42,874 nucleotides of DNA from Blautia luti (GCF_013304735.1 NZ_JAAITI010000029.1:1-42874), one strand, 5' to 3'. Shown: positions 23,279-33,252, counted from the stretch's first letter. Made by a program: numbers and translations. The notes: generated by a model not told the origin, from the letters alone.

Positions 23279-23355
23279 GCGTTGATACAGGGTCACGGGT
23301 GAGACTTCCTCTGGAATGATAACAGGGTAAAAATGAAATAGAAACAGGAGAAATT

Positions 23356-25617
23356 GTGAAAAGATCGAAAAATTTTGAAAAAAGAAAAAAGTTTATAATG
23401 GAGCTTCTGGGAGATCCGCTGTATAAACCTATGCGACTGCGGGAGATGGCATCTCTCCTCCAGCTGGATAAGAGTGAGAAAAAAGAGCTTTTTGATGTGC
23501 TGGACGAGCTTTGTGCCCAGGGAAAGGCGGAAGTGGATAATAAAGGAAGATACAGCAAGGTTTCCGGCAAGCGCAGAGACAGACGGAAGAAAAAAGATGC
23601 TCTGAAGGCAGAAAAGCAGGAGCGTGGCCGTAAGGGAAGAGAACATAAGGAACACGAGCATGAGGAACGCCATTTTTCCGAGAAGGACGGAACTATTATG
23701 GAAGGAACGTTCATTGGCCATTACAAGGGCTTTGGCTTTGTGAAAGTGGAAGACCAGGAACAGGATATTTTTATTCCGGAAAGTGACACGGGAAGTGCCA
23801 TGCATCAGGATAAAGTACAGATTCTTGTACGAAACGGACATAAAGAGGGCAAGCGCCCGGAGGGTGTTGTCCTGAAGGTTCTGGAGAGAGGAATGCCTTC
23901 CATCGTGGGAACCTACCAGAGCAGCCGGGATTACGGTTTTGTGATCAGCGATAACCCCAAATTTTCCAAAGATATCTTTATTTCCAGGAAAAATTCCATG
24001 GGAGCCAAAGATGGAGATAAGGTAGTTGCGGAAATTGTGGACTATGGTTCCAGAAACCGGAAGCCGGAAGGAAAGATCACAGAAGTGTTGGGAAATTTAC
24101 GTTCACCAGGAACAGATATCCTTGCCATTGTGAAGAGTTTTAACATTCCGAGTGTATTTCCAGATAAGGTACTCCGTCAGGCAGACCGTGTGCCGGATCA
24201 TGTGCAGGAAGCAGATATGGACGGAAGACTGGATCTTCGGGATCTTGTCACAGTTACCATTGACGGCGAGGATGCAAAGGATCTGGATGATGCCATTTCA
24301 CTTACAAAAGAAGACAGGATCTATCATCTTGGGGTACACATTGCAGACGTCAGCAATTATGTCCAGGGTGGCAGTGCCCTTGACAGGGAAGCACTGAAGA
24401 GAGGAACTTCGGTTTATCTTGCGGACCGCGTGATCCCCATGCTTCCGGAACGGCTTTCCAATGGGATCTGTTCTCTGAACCAGGGACAGGATAGTCTTAC
24501 TTTAAGTTGCCTGATGGATGTCAATGAAAAAGGTAAGGTAATTTCCCATAAGATCGCGGAAACAGTGATCCGCGTAGATGAGCGTATGTGCTACACCGAT
24601 GTAAAAAATATTCTGGAAGATACCGATGATGCGGCAAAGAAACGTTATGAATCCCTGATTCCCATGTTTTTCCTGATGAAAGAACTTTCCGGGATCTTAC
24701 GCAGCCGCCGCCATACAAGAGGTTCCATTGATTTTGATTTTCCGGAAAGCAAGATCATACTCAACGCAGCAGGAAAAGCTATTGACGTACAGCCTTACGA
24801 GGCCAATGTGGCAACCAGGATCATTGAGGATTTTATGCTTCTTGCCAATGAAACCGTGGCACAGGAATACTGTACCGGAGATTATCCGTTTGTATACAGA
24901 ACCCATGAGAATCCGGATCCGGAAAAGATCGAAAGTCTTCTGATGCTCCTTCATAATGAGGGCGTTAACATCCGGAAATCCGGGCAGGAGATCACACCAG
25001 GTGAGATCCAGGAGATTCTGGAAAGCATTGAGGGAATGCCAAATGAGGCGCAGATCAGCCGCCTGACATTGCGTACCATGAAACAGGCAAAATATACCAC
25101 CGAATGCAGCGGACATTTCGGTCTTGCGGCGAAGTATTACTGTCACTTTACTTCTCCGATCCGGAGATATCCGGATCTTCAGATCCACAGGATCATCCAT
25201 GACCGTCTGAGAGGCAGACTGGTAAGAGAAGGACGTACGGAGCATTATAAGGAGATCCTGGATGAAGTGGCACGCCAGTCCAGTGTGTGCGAACGGCGTG
25301 CAGATGAGGCGGAAAGAGAATCTGACAAGCTGAAGAAAGCAGAGTATATGTCCTATCATCTGGGCGAGGAGTATGAGGGGATCATATCCGGCGTTACAGG
25401 CTGGGGACTTTATGTGGAACTTCCAAATACTGTGGAAGGACTGATCCATATCAATACATTACGAGACGACTATTATGTATTTGACCAGGATGCATATGAA
25501 CTGCGGGGAGACATGACAGGAAGGATCTTCCGTCTTGGGCAGAAAGTCCGTGTCCGTGTGGCAGATGCGGATAAAATGCTGAAAACCGTGGATTTTGTTC
25601 TGGATGAAGAAGACTGA
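23356..25617 (+). CDS. rnr: Ribonuclease R
   Basis: 753 residues. A 3'-5' exoribonuclease that degrades structured RNA and, with SmpB-tmRNA, defective mRNA. The start is GTG at 23356 behind ACAGGAGAAATT. Order: N-terminal winged-helix-like domain (about 5-60), a very basic linker (about 65-105), cold-shock-like domains (about 115-250), the RNB catalytic domain with [13 protein letters not shown] (about 301-312, metal-binding aspartates), and a C-terminal S1 domain (about 670-750, [20 protein letters not shown]). The stop is 9 bases before the smpB ATG. All catalytic features are intact. Confidence 0.95.
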   Translation: MKRSKNFEKRKKFIMELLGDPLYKPMRLREMASLLQLDKSEKKELFDVLDELCAQGKAEVDNKGRYSKVSGKRRDRRKKKDALKAEKQERGRKGREHKEHEHEERHFSEKDGTIMEGTFIGHYKGFGFVKVEDQEQDIFIPESDTGSAMHQDKVQILVRNGHKEGKRPEGVVLKVLERGMPSIVGTYQSSRDYGFVISDNPKFSKDIFISRKNSMGAKDGDKVVAEIVDYGSRNRKPEGKITEVLGNLRSPGTDILAIVKSFNIPSVFPDKVLRQADRVPDHVQEADMDGRLDLRDLVTVTIDGEDAKDLDDAISLTKEDRIYHLGVHIADVSNYVQGGSALDREALKRGTSVYLADRVIPMLPERLSNGICSLNQGQDSLTLSCLMDVNEKGKVISHKIAETVIRVDERMCYTDVKNILEDTDDAAKKRYESLIPMFFLMKELSGILRSRRHTRGSIDFDFPESKIILNAAGKAIDVQPYEANVATRIIEDFMLLANETVAQEYCTGDYPFVYRTHENPDPEKIESLLMLLHNEGVNIRKSGQEITPGEIQEILESIEGMPNEAQISRLTLRTMKQAKYTTECSGHFGLAAKYYCHFTSPIRRYPDLQIHRIIHDRLRGRLVREGRTEHYKEILDEVARQSSVCERRADEAERESDKLKKAEYMSYHLGEEYEGIISGVTGWGLYVELPNTVEGLIHINTLRDDYYVFDQDAYELRGDMTGRIFRLGQKVRVRVADADKMLKTVDFVLDEED

Positions 25618-25628
25618 GGGAGCGCGAA

Positions 25629-26099
25629 ATGGCAAAAAAAACAGGAATGAAACTGATCGCAAATAATAAAAAAGCTTTTCATGACTATTTTATCGAGGAC
25701 ACTTATGAGGCCGGCATTGCACTGGCAGGAACCGAGGTAAAATCCTTACGTTCCGGCAAATGCAGCATCAAGGAGGCCTTTGTCCGGGTGGAAAACGGGG
25801 AGGTTTATGTATATGGAATGCATATCACTCCTTATGAAAAAGGAAATATTTTTAACAAAGATCCTCTTCGTGTGCGGAAGCTGCTTCTGCACCGTTACGA
25901 GATCAACAAGATCGAAGCCAAATTAAAGGAAAAAGGACTGACCCTGGTACCTCTGAAGGTTTATTTCAAGGACAGCCTGGTAAAAATAGAGATCGGCATG
26001 GCACGAGGTAAGAAGCTTTACGACAAGCGTCAGGATATTGCCAAGAAGGATCAGAGAAGAGAAGCAGAGAGAGACTTCAAGGTAAAAAATCTTTATTAA
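25629..26099 (+). CDS. smpB: SsrA-binding protein SmpB
   Basis: 156 residues, standard size. SmpB binds tmRNA and delivers it to stalled ribosomes for trans-translation. The conserved oligonucleotide-binding fold is clear: [51 protein letters not shown], and the basic C-terminal tail [20 protein letters not shown] that reads the empty mRNA channel. Ribosome binding site GAGGGAG. Directly follows rnr. The tmRNA gene itself is not seen in this window. Confidence 0.97.
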   Translation: MAKKTGMKLIANNKKAFHDYFIEDTYEAGIALAGTEVKSLRSGKCSIKEAFVRVENGEVYVYGMHITPYEKGNIFNKDPLRVRKLLLHRYEINKIEAKLKEKGLTLVPLKVYFKDSLVKIEIGMARGKKLYDKRQDIAKKDQRREAERDFKVKNLY

Positions 26100-26148
26100 T
26101 CAGCCGGTTTCTGCTGAAAAAAATATGATAAAAAGCGGGGAATGAAAA

Positions 26149-26640
26149 ATGGCAGAGGTACAGGAAAGACGTAAAAAAACGGTGGAAGCGTCCATGACAG
26201 AACAGGTTCATCTGATCATGCAGCAGCATCTGAACGGGGGCGGAAGGCTTTTTGGCGGAGCGCTGATGCAGTGGCTGGATGAGGTTGCCGGTGTGGTGGC
26301 CATGCGCCATGCGGAAACCTATCGTGTGGTAACTGCGGCAGTGGACAACCTCCAGTTCAAACATGCGATTTATGAGGGAGAGATCGTAGTACTTAAAGGA
26401 TATGTAACTTATGTGGGAAGAACTTCCATGGAAGTTGAGATTGATACGTATGTGGAACAGCCGGATGGTATACGCCGGACTGTAAATCGGGCGTTCTTTG
26501 TGATGGTGGCCGTAGATAAAGACCAGAAACCGATCCAGGTACCGGAACTGATCATTACCACAGAAGCAGAAAAAGCCCGGAATGAAGCGGCGAAAATGCG
26601 CCGTGACATGCGGAAAAAAAGAAGAGAAAACGGCTTTTGA
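26149..26640 (+). CDS. Acyl-CoA thioesterase, hotdog fold
   Basis: 163 residues, cytoplasmic. The hotdog-domain thioesterase family (YciA/BFIT-like) hydrolyses acyl-CoA to free acid and CoA. Visible: HLNGGGRLFGGALMQWLDEV around the central helix with the conserved Asp, and VGRTSMEVEIDTYVEQ on the dimer strand. The C-terminus is highly basic (KMRRDMRKKRRENGF). GGGGAATG lies upstream of the ATG. It is 49 bases after smpB and may be read from the same transcript. The acyl chain preferred cannot be told. Confidence 0.85.
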   Translation: MAEVQERRKKTVEASMTEQVHLIMQQHLNGGGRLFGGALMQWLDEVAGVVAMRHAETYRVVTAAVDNLQFKHAIYEGEIVVLKGYVTYVGRTSMEVEIDTYVEQPDGIRRTVNRAFFVMVAVDKDQKPIQVPELIITTEAEKARNEAAKMRRDMRKKRRENGF

Positions 26641-26709
26641 CCTCAGATGTTTTAATTTTTGACATAGTCTGAAAAATCTAAAGATTCTGTGAAATTCAAA
26701 CCGGTCAGG

Positions 26710-26738
26710 TTGACAAGAAAGTGATACTCTGTAATAAT
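26710..26738 (+). promoter_or_regulatory. Promoter of the lipoprotein gene
   Basis: -35 TTGACA (26710-26715) and -10 AATAAT/TAATAA (26732-26738) at 16-17 bases. Because no terminator separates the lipoprotein gene from pyrH, it may also feed the downstream operon. A second TTGACA at 26659 has no good -10. Confidence 0.7.
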
Positions 26739-26790
26739 AGAAAGAGGTAAGCTGACAGCAAATTGAACCATTTTATATGGAGGAGATATA

Positions 26791-27816
26791 ATGAAAAAAC
26801 GTTATTTGATTCTTGCAGGAATTCTTGCGGCAAGTATGCTTGCTGCCGGATGTGGGAAGAAGAATTCCGTGGCACCTGAACAGAAAGTGGAAGCAACTGT
26901 GACACCGACTGTGACAGAAGCAGCGAAGACAGATGTGGTAGAAATGCAGACATCTACAGATGATACAGCAAACATCAAGAATGTGATGGGAACCAAGAGT
27001 GAGACAACCACAAGTATTGTGTTTACAAATAAAATGGGCTCTGCAATTTCCGCGATTTATGTCCGTCCTACCAGAGATGACGGAGATGACAGCGATGAGA
27101 CATGGGGCAGTGATCTTGTAAACGGTAAGTTTACACTGGCCGACAAGGATAAAGCTGTTTATTATATGGAAAAGAGCCAGAAAGATGATGACGGTAACGC
27201 AGTAACAAGTTTTGATGTGAGAATTACGTTTTCTGACGAGGAGCAGAATGAATGCTTTTTCCGTAAACTGCCGCTTCTGACAATTTCTCAGCTAAGCTTC
27301 TGCATGGATGGCGAAGGCGAAGATGGAATCCCATATGCTACATATCTGGCAAGTGGAAGCACCAAGGAAGTTTCCACACTGAAGGATGTGAAGGCGAGAC
27401 TTGGCATTGAAGATGACAGTGAAGAGAGCGACTCCAGTGACAGTAGTACAGATTCCACAGACGGTACAGATTCCAGCAGTACAGATTCCACATCTTCTTC
27501 AGCAGATAGCAGCAGGGATAATACTGACAGCAGTGATTCCAGCAGCACGGATTCACCATCTGCTCCGTCTTCAGATTCTTCGGATGATCCGGATCCTACA
27601 GAAGCACCATCCAGTGACGAAGATCCGGCATCTGTGGCAACAGGATATATTGGCCAGTCCATGACAGATCTTGTAAATGCATGCGGCAGTCCGAATGGCA
27701 GTGACTATGAGGACGAACCGGAGTCCGGTAAGACAGGTTATTATTATTATGATACGTTTACGGTTTCCACAACTTTTGACGATGATGGCAATGAAGTTGT
27801 GTCCGGCGTATGGTAA
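26791..27816 (+). CDS. Ser/Asp/Thr-rich surface lipoprotein of unknown function
   Basis: 341 residues. A lipoprotein signal peptide (MKKRYLILAGILAASMLAAG, then Cys21) has lipobox LAAGC, so the mature protein is lipid-anchored outside. Residues about 70-200 form a globular domain of unknown family (NKMGSAISAIYVRPTRDDGD opens it). Residues about 208-285 are a low-complexity linker of Ser, Asp, Thr and Pro. The last ~55 residues (GYIGQSMTDLVNACGSPNGS onward) look like a small outer-surface beta domain related in style to SmpA/OmlA-like repeats, but this is uncertain. The mature protein is very acidic. GGAGGAG precedes the ATG. It ends 14 bases before pyrH. Confidence 0.75.
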   Translation: MKKRYLILAGILAASMLAAGCGKKNSVAPEQKVEATVTPTVTEAAKTDVVEMQTSTDDTANIKNVMGTKSETTTSIVFTNKMGSAISAIYVRPTRDDGDDSDETWGSDLVNGKFTLADKDKAVYYMEKSQKDDDGNAVTSFDVRITFSDEEQNECFFRKLPLLTISQLSFCMDGEGEDGIPYATYLASGSTKEVSTLKDVKARLGIEDDSEESDSSDSSTDSTDGTDSSSTDSTSSSADSSRDNTDSSDSSSTDSPSAPSSDSSDDPDPTEAPSSDEDPASVATGYIGQSMTDLVNACGSPNGSDYEDEPESGKTGYYYYDTFTVSTTFDDDGNEVVSGVW

Positions 27817-27830
27817 AGGAGAATAAACAT

Positions 27831-28526
27831 ATGAAAAGAGTGTTACTGAAATTAAGCGGAGAGGCTCTTGCAGGAGAGCAGAAGAGAGGTTTTGACGAAG
27901 CAACCGTTACAGAAGTTGCCAAACAGATCAAGACTATCGTGGATGAGGGACTTCAGGTTGGTATCGTAATCGGAGGAGGAAACTTCTGGAGAGGACGTAC
28001 CAGCGGGGCAATGGACAGAAGTAAGGCTGACCAGATCGGTATGCTTGCTACAATCATGAACTGTATCTATGTATCTGACATCTGCAGATATGTGGGACTT
28101 AAGACAGAGGTGTTTACCCCGTTTGTATGTGGCGCATTTACTACTCTTTATTCTAAAGATGCTGTAGAAGAGAGCTTCGCAGAAGGAAAAGTTGTATTCT
28201 TTGCAGGTGGTACCGGTCATCCATATTTTTCCACAGATACAGCTACAGTACTTCGTGCTGTTGAGATTGGCGCAGATGCCATTCTTCTTGCTAAAGCTGT
28301 TGACGGAATCTATGACAGCGATCCGAAGGTAAATCCGGATGCCAAGAAGTATGATGAGATTTCCATTGATGAAGTGGTTGCCAAGAAACTGGCAGCTATG
28401 GACCTCACCGCTTCCATCATGTGCATGGAGCAGAAGATGCCGATGCTGGTATTCGGTCTTGATGAAAAAGACAGCATCGTCAACACGGTACACGGTAAGT
28501 TCTCCGGAACAAAGGTAACTGTGTAA
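27831..28526 (+). CDS. pyrH: Uridylate kinase (UMP kinase)
   Basis: 231 residues, amino-acid-kinase fold, phosphorylates UMP to UDP. The ATG at 27831 follows AAAGGAGAATAAACAT; the frame is open 7 codons upstream into the lipoprotein gene. Visible: VLLKLSGEALAGE at the start, GIVIGGGNFWRGR, DQIGMLATIMNC, and VDGIYDSDPKVNPDAKKYDE. First housekeeping gene of pyrH-frr-uppS-cdsA-dxr-rseP. Confidence 0.96.
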   Translation: MKRVLLKLSGEALAGEQKRGFDEATVTEVAKQIKTIVDEGLQVGIVIGGGNFWRGRTSGAMDRSKADQIGMLATIMNCIYVSDICRYVGLKTEVFTPFVCGAFTTLYSKDAVEESFAEGKVVFFAGGTGHPYFSTDTATVLRAVEIGADAILLAKAVDGIYDSDPKVNPDAKKYDEISIDEVVAKKLAAMDLTASIMCMEQKMPMLVFGLDEKDSIVNTVHGKFSGTKVTV

Positions 28527-28572
28527 TCAGAAGGGAATAATAAAAAAATAACCATACAGGGAGATATGTGAA

Positions 28573-29124
28573 ATGGATGAGAGAATTCAGGTATACGAAA
28601 CAAAAATGGGAAAAACACTGAATGCTTTGGAGAGTGAGCTGACAACAATCAGAGCCGGCCGTGCAAACCCGCATATTCTTGACAAACTTACCGTAGATTA
28701 TTATGGAGCACCAACTCCGATTCAGCAGGTGGCAAACATTTCTGTTCCGGAGGCACGTATGATTCAGATCCAGCCATGGGAGTCCAGCATGATCAAAGCT
28801 ATCGAGAAAGCAATTCTCTGCTCTGATCTTGGTTTAAACCCGAGCAACGATGGAAAAATGATCCGTCTTGTTTTCCCGGAGCTTACCGAGGAACGTCGTA
28901 AAGAGCTGGTAAAAGACGTTAAGAAAAAAGGCGAAGGTGCCAAGGTTGCAGTAAGAAATATCCGTCGTGATGCCAACGATGCATTTAAGAAACTTGCAAA
29001 ACAGGATGTTTCTGAGGATGAGATCAAAGAGCTTGAGGATCAGATCCAGAAACTTACAGATAAGTACATCAAGGAAGTTGACAAGGCGATCGAGAACAAG
29101 TCGAAAGAGATTCTGACTGTATAA
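28573..29124 (+). CDS. frr: Ribosome recycling factor
   Basis: 183 residues, near the standard length. With EF-G it splits post-termination ribosomes. The family signature [20 protein letters not shown] is present, with the long three-helix bundle at the C-terminus ([20 protein letters not shown]). AGGGAGATATGTGAA precedes the ATG. Follows pyrH by 46 bases, the classical pairing. Confidence 0.97.
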   Translation: MDERIQVYETKMGKTLNALESELTTIRAGRANPHILDKLTVDYYGAPTPIQQVANISVPEARMIQIQPWESSMIKAIEKAILCSDLGLNPSNDGKMIRLVFPELTEERRKELVKDVKKKGEGAKVAVRNIRRDANDAFKKLAKQDVSEDEIKELEDQIQKLTDKYIKEVDKAIENKSKEILTV

Positions 29125-29143
29125 TTGTAAGAGATACGAGGAT

Positions 29144-29173
29144 AAAGAGGGCTTCTTTGAAGAAGCTCTCTTT
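29144..29173 (+). terminator. Hairpin between frr and uppS
   Basis: AAAGAGGGCTTCTT (29144-29157) pairs with AAGAAGCTCTCTTT (29160-29173, one G-U pair) and has a 2-base nominal loop. Only TTT follows, so partial termination or mRNA stabilisation is more likely than full termination within this operon. Confidence 0.6.
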
Positions 29174-29190
29174 CTGTATGGAGGAGATTT

Positions 29191-29898
29191 ATGAACGTAC
29201 CAAATCATATAGCGATCATTCTGGATGGAAACGGAAGGTGGGCAAAGGAACGAGGAATGCCGAGAACCTACGGACATGTAAAGGGATGCGCCAATCTTGA
29301 AAACATTTGTTATGATATCAAAGACCTTGGGGTGAAATATCTTACGGTTTACGCTTTTTCCACAGAAAACTGGAAACGCTCCAGAGAAGAAGTGGAAGCA
29401 CTGATGAAACTGTTCCGCAGTTATCTTAAGAAATGTATTAAAATTTCCAAGAAAAATAATATGCGGATGAAAGTCATCGGGGATATTACTGCTTTTGCAC
29501 CGGATATTCAGAAGAGTGTCCGGGAACTGGAGGAATATTCCAAAGATTTTGACGGTATTTATTTTCAGCTGGCATTAAATTACGGAAGCCGTGATGAGAT
29601 CCGCCGTGGAATGCAGAAGATGGCACAGGATGTAAAAGACGGAAAAGTTGAGCCGGACAACATTACAGAGGATACCATTGAGAGCTATCTGGACACTGCC
29701 GGTGTACCGGATCCGGATCTGATGATCCGCACAAGCGGAGAACAGCGCCTTTCCAATTTCCTGCTCTGGCAGCTGGCTTATTCCGAATTTTATTTTACCC
29801 CGGTTGCGTGGCCGGATTTCAATAAAGAAGAGCTGATTAAAGCCATCGAGAAATATAATCAGAGAGACAGACGTTACGGTGGCGTCAAGGAGGAGTAG
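29191..29898 (+). CDS. uppS: Undecaprenyl diphosphate synthase (isoprenyl transferase)
   Basis: 235 residues. Condenses isopentenyl diphosphate units onto farnesyl diphosphate to make the C55 carrier for cell-wall synthesis. The start NHIAIILDGNGRWAKERG contains the catalytic Asp12; YLTVYAFSTENWKRS and the C-terminal DLMIRTSGEQRLSNFLLWQL and YSEFYF complete the family signature. GGAGGAG precedes the ATG. The cdsA ribosome binding site overlaps its 3' end. Confidence 0.96.
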   Translation: MNVPNHIAIILDGNGRWAKERGMPRTYGHVKGCANLENICYDIKDLGVKYLTVYAFSTENWKRSREEVEALMKLFRSYLKKCIKISKKNNMRMKVIGDITAFAPDIQKSVRELEEYSKDFDGIYFQLALNYGSRDEIRRGMQKMAQDVKDGKVEPDNITEDTIESYLDTAGVPDPDLMIRTSGEQRLSNFLLWQLAYSEFYFTPVAWPDFNKEELIKAIEKYNQRDRRYGGVKEE

Positions 29899-29901
29899 AT
29901 C

Positions 29902-30696
29902 ATGTTTAAGACAAGACTGATAAGTGGTATCATCCTTGTCATCATTGCCCTGGCAACCATTATTTCTGGCAGCTGGATCCTGTTTTTTACACTTCTGGTT
30001 GTTTCACTGATCGGAATGAGAGAGCTTTACAAGGTAATGAAGGTAAGTGATGAGCACATTACTGTGCTGGAACTTGTGGGATATCTTGGAGCAGTGCTTT
30101 ATTATATTGCCATGAAATTTGACTTTGGAAGTTATGGAACAATGGCGATCATCATCAGTATGATCCTGATTCTGTTTGTCTATGTATTCGGTTATCCGAA
30201 ATACCGTGCGGAACAAGTGATGGCAGCATTTTTCGGAGTGATATATGTTGCGGTGATGCTTTCCTTTATCTATCTTACCAGAAGCCTCCCGGACGGAAAA
30301 TTCCTGGTATGGCTGATCTTCTTATGCTCCTGGGGCTGTGATACCTGCGCTTACTGTGTGGGAATGCTCATCGGCAAACATAAGATGGCGCCGGTTTTAA
30401 GCCCGAAGAAATCCATCGAGGGAGCTGTAGGCGGCGTTGTGGGAGCGGCACTTCTTGGAGTGATCTATGCAGCGGCCACACAGGGAAAAATGGCGGAGTA
30501 TGCCCTGATTTGTGCAGTTGGAGCCCTGATCTCCATGGTAGGTGATCTGGCAGCATCTGCGATCAAGAGAAATCAGAACATTAAGGACTATGGTAAGCTG
30601 ATCCCGGGCCACGGAGGAATCCTGGACCGTTTTGACAGCGTGATTATCACAGCTCCTGTTATTTACTATCTTGCAAAAACGATTCTTGGAATTTAG
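29902..30696 (+). CDS. cdsA: Phosphatidate cytidylyltransferase
   Basis: 264 residues, polytopic membrane protein (about seven helices). Makes CDP-diacylglycerol from phosphatidate and CTP, the branch point of phospholipid synthesis. The signature near the C-terminus, GDLAASAIKRNQNIKDYGKL followed by IPGHGGILDRFDS, is intact. AAGGAGGAG, inside the last codons of uppS, precedes the ATG; only 3 bases separate the two genes. Confidence 0.95.
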   Translation: MFKTRLISGIILVIIALATIISGSWILFFTLLVVSLIGMRELYKVMKVSDEHITVLELVGYLGAVLYYIAMKFDFGSYGTMAIIISMILILFVYVFGYPKYRAEQVMAAFFGVIYVAVMLSFIYLTRSLPDGKFLVWLIFLCSWGCDTCAYCVGMLIGKHKMAPVLSPKKSIEGAVGGVVGAALLGVIYAAATQGKMAEYALICAVGALISMVGDLAASAIKRNQNIKDYGKLIPGHGGILDRFDSVIITAPVIYYLAKTILGI

Positions 30697-30707
30697 GAGA
30701 TATTGAA

Positions 30708-31850
30708 ATGAAGAATATTGCAATCTTAGGTTCTACCGGTTCCATCGGAACTCAGACACTGGATGTGGCAAGAAAAAATGAAGATCTTCGTGTTGTTGCG
30801 GTCAGTGCGGGAAAAAGTGTGGAGAAACTGGAAGAACAGATCCGGGAGTTTCATCCACTTCTGGCTGCAATCTGGGATGAAAAGGCAGCCCGGGACCTGA
30901 AAACACGTATTGCGGATACGGACACAAAGGTAGTCAGCGGAATGGAAGGACTTCTGGAACTTGCGTCCATGCCGGAATCCGATATCCTTGTCACTGCGAT
31001 CGTGGGAATGATCGGGATCCGCCCTACCATGGAGGGAATCCGTGCCGGAAAGGACATCGCCCTGGCGAATAAGGAAACCCTTGTCACAGCCGGTCATCTG
31101 ATCATGCCAATGGCAAAGGAATACGGCGTATCCATCCTCCCGGTTGACAGTGAACACAGCGCCATTTTCCAGGCTATCCATGGAGAAGAAAACGAAGAGA
31201 TCCATAAACTTCTGATCACGGCATCCGGCGGACCATTCCGCGGACGTACCACAGAAGAACTTCGAAATGTTACGGTTGCGGATACTCTGAAACATCCAAA
31301 CTGGGTAATGGGACGGAAGATCACTGTAGATTCCGCGACCCTGGTAAACAAAGGTCTGGAAGTTATGGAGGCCAAGTGGCTGTTTGACATGGACCTGGAT
31401 CATATTCAGGTGGTGGTACAGCCACAAAGTATCATTCATTCCATGGTGGAATTTAAAGACGGCGCGATCATGGCACAGCTTGGAACTCCGGATATGAGAC
31501 TTCCGATCCAGTACGCTCTGTACTATCCACACAGACGTTATCTGGATGGAGACCGTCTTGATTTCACGAAACTTCGTGAGATCACATTTGAGGTTCCGGA
31601 TATGGAGACATTCCGCGGACTTCCTATGGCAATCCAGGCATCCCGGGAAGGGGGAAGTATGCCGACTGTCTTTAATGCGGCCAATGAGCTTGCAGTAAAG
31701 AAATTCCTGGAAGAAAAGATTGGCTTTCTGGATATTTATGAGATTATTGCACAGTCTATGGAAAGACATAAAAAAATCGCGCATCCGGATCTGGATGAGA
31801 TCCTTTCTGTAGAGCAGGATACTTACCAGTGGATCGAAAGTAGGTGGTAA
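30708..31850 (+). CDS. dxr: 1-deoxy-D-xylulose 5-phosphate reductoisomerase
   Basis: 380 residues. Second step of the MEP isoprenoid pathway, NADPH-dependent. The N-terminal LGSTGSIGTQTLDVA is the NADPH-binding loop; ANKETLVTAG, PVDSEHSAIFQ (metal and substrate ligands), ASGGPFRG and NANELAV-like VFNAANELAVKKFL are all present. It follows cdsA by 11 bases and supplies precursors for UppS in the same operon. Confidence 0.97.
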   Translation: MKNIAILGSTGSIGTQTLDVARKNEDLRVVAVSAGKSVEKLEEQIREFHPLLAAIWDEKAARDLKTRIADTDTKVVSGMEGLLELASMPESDILVTAIVGMIGIRPTMEGIRAGKDIALANKETLVTAGHLIMPMAKEYGVSILPVDSEHSAIFQAIHGEENEEIHKLLITASGGPFRGRTTEELRNVTVADTLKHPNWVMGRKITVDSATLVNKGLEVMEAKWLFDMDLDHIQVVVQPQSIIHSMVEFKDGAIMAQLGTPDMRLPIQYALYYPHRRYLDGDRLDFTKLREITFEVPDMETFRGLPMAIQASREGGSMPTVFNAANELAVKKFLEEKIGFLDIYEIIAQSMERHKKIAHPDLDEILSVEQDTYQWIESRW

Positions 31851-31851
31851 A

Positions 31852-33138
31852 TTGAGATTTGTGATTGCTGTAATTATTTTCAGCGTTGTGATACTGATCC
31901 ATGAACTGGGACATTTTCTCCTGGCAAAAAAGAACCACATTGAGGTGGTGGAATTTTCTCTTGGCATGGGTCCGAGGATCATAAGTACGGTAAAAGGTGG
32001 CACCCGCTATTCCGTGAAATTGCTTCCTCTTGGCGGTTCCTGTGCCATGGCGGGAGAAGATGCGGAAGATGACAGTCCGGGAACCTTTAATTCCGCTCCT
32101 GTGTGGGGCAGGATCGCGGTGGTTGTCGCTGGCCCGGTATTTAATTTTCTACTGGCCTTTGTTCTGTCTGTGATCATTGTGGGTTGTATTGGCTATGATC
32201 CTGCAACCGTATTGCAGGTAACAGAAGGCTCCGCAGCGGAAAAGGCGGGCCTGAGAGAAGGCGATGTGATTACAGAGTATCAGGGATATCATATTGACCT
32301 GGGAAAAGATCTCTATGTGTATTCGTATCTCAATGAACTGAAAGAGGGAGATACCATTCATCTGAAGATAAAACGTGATGGAAAAGAACAGGAGATCTCC
32401 TATAAGCCGGATGTGAATGTACGGTATCTCCTTGGTTTCAACCGTTCCGATGTAAATTCCATGATAGTAGAATCCCTGATCAAGGGAATGCCGCTGGAAG
32501 AAGCAGGTCTGGAAGCGGGAGATGTGATCACGAAGATCAACGGTGTGGAAGTCCCGGATGGAAATGCATATGAAAAATATATCGAGGAGCATCCGCTGTC
32601 TGATGAACCTGTGACGATCACCTATGAACGGAACGGGCTGGAATATGAGGCGGAGATCACACCAAGAGAATACCGGACACCGGTTTCCGGTTTCGGCTAC
32701 AACACATACAGCGAAAAGACTTCCGGCTTCAATGTTCTGAAATATGGTGCGGTGGAAGTGAAATATATGATCCGTACTACGATCTTAAGCCTGAAAGAGC
32801 TTGTGACCGGTCATCTTGGAATGAAAGACTTAAGTGGTCCTGTGGGTATTGCGGATGCCATTGGCGACACTTACGAACAGTCCAAGAGTGAGGGAACGCT
32901 GATGATCTGGATGAATTTGTTGAATATGGCAGTTCTTCTTTCTGCAAACCTGGGAGTGATGAACCTTCTTCCTCTTCCTGCGCTGGATGGAGGAAGGCTG
33001 GTATTTCTGGTGGCAGAAGCGATCCGGAGAAAACCGGTAAACCGTCAGGTAGAAGGCATGATCCATTTTGCAGGGCTGATGCTTTTGATGGCGTTGATGG
33101 TTATCGTTATGTATAATGATATTCTGAAGATATTCTGA
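31852..33138 (+). CDS. rseP: Membrane site-2 protease RseP/RasP
   Basis: 428 residues, four or so transmembrane helices. Zinc metalloprotease that cuts substrates within the membrane. The start is TTG at 31852 just after the dxr stop, with AGGTGG upstream. The zinc motif HELGH is at 17-21 in the first helix; the third ligand lies in NLLPLPALDGGRLVF (about 375-390). Two PDZ-like segments are visible: GSAAEKAGLREGDVI (about 126-140) and GMPLEEAGLEAGDVI (about 211-226), so it may carry tandem PDZ domains as in E. coli RseP, whereas Bacillus RasP is described with one. Last gene of the operon; a terminator follows. Confidence 0.94.
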   Translation: MRFVIAVIIFSVVILIHELGHFLLAKKNHIEVVEFSLGMGPRIISTVKGGTRYSVKLLPLGGSCAMAGEDAEDDSPGTFNSAPVWGRIAVVVAGPVFNFLLAFVLSVIIVGCIGYDPATVLQVTEGSAAEKAGLREGDVITEYQGYHIDLGKDLYVYSYLNELKEGDTIHLKIKRDGKEQEISYKPDVNVRYLLGFNRSDVNSMIVESLIKGMPLEEAGLEAGDVITKINGVEVPDGNAYEKYIEEHPLSDEPVTITYERNGLEYEAEITPREYRTPVSGFGYNTYSEKTSGFNVLKYGAVEVKYMIRTTILSLKELVTGHLGMKDLSGPVGIADAIGDTYEQSKSEGTLMIWMNLLNMAVLLSANLGVMNLLPLPALDGGRLVFLVAEAIRRKPVNRQVEGMIHFAGLMLLMALMVIVMYNDILKIF

Positions 33139-33164
33139 TGAGGATTATGAAGTAAAGATATATA

Positions 33165-33211
33165 AAAGATGGAATGGTCAGGAAGATGTCCGGATTGTTC
33201 CATCTTTTTTT
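33165..33211 (+). terminator. Terminator of the pyrH-rseP operon
   Basis: AAAGATGGAA (33165-33174) pairs with TTCCATCTTT (33198-33207), followed by a T-run. Confidence 0.85.
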
Positions 33212-33212
33212 A

Positions 33213-33252
33213 ATGAAACATATGAAACCAAGATGAAACACATGAAACAAGA
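33213..33252. repeat. Four ATGAAAC direct repeats upstream of the sugar-operon promoter
   Basis: ATGAAAC occurs four times in 40 bases, arranged as two ~20-base units (each ATGAAAC-x2/3-ATGAAAC-CAAG/AAG). The array ends right before the -35 of the LacI-operon promoter at 33253. The placement suits binding sites for an activator, or a recent local duplication. Confidence 0.6.

Noticed and set aside
27288..27662. Minus-strand Ser/Glu/Leu-rich ORF over the lipoprotein linker
   Set aside because: It is the complement of the repetitive Ser/Asp codons of the lipoprotein linker and has no start signal.
30726..32003. A 425-codon minus-strand frame over dxr
   Set aside because: Dxr motifs are unmistakable on the plus strand; the antisense frame has no family features.
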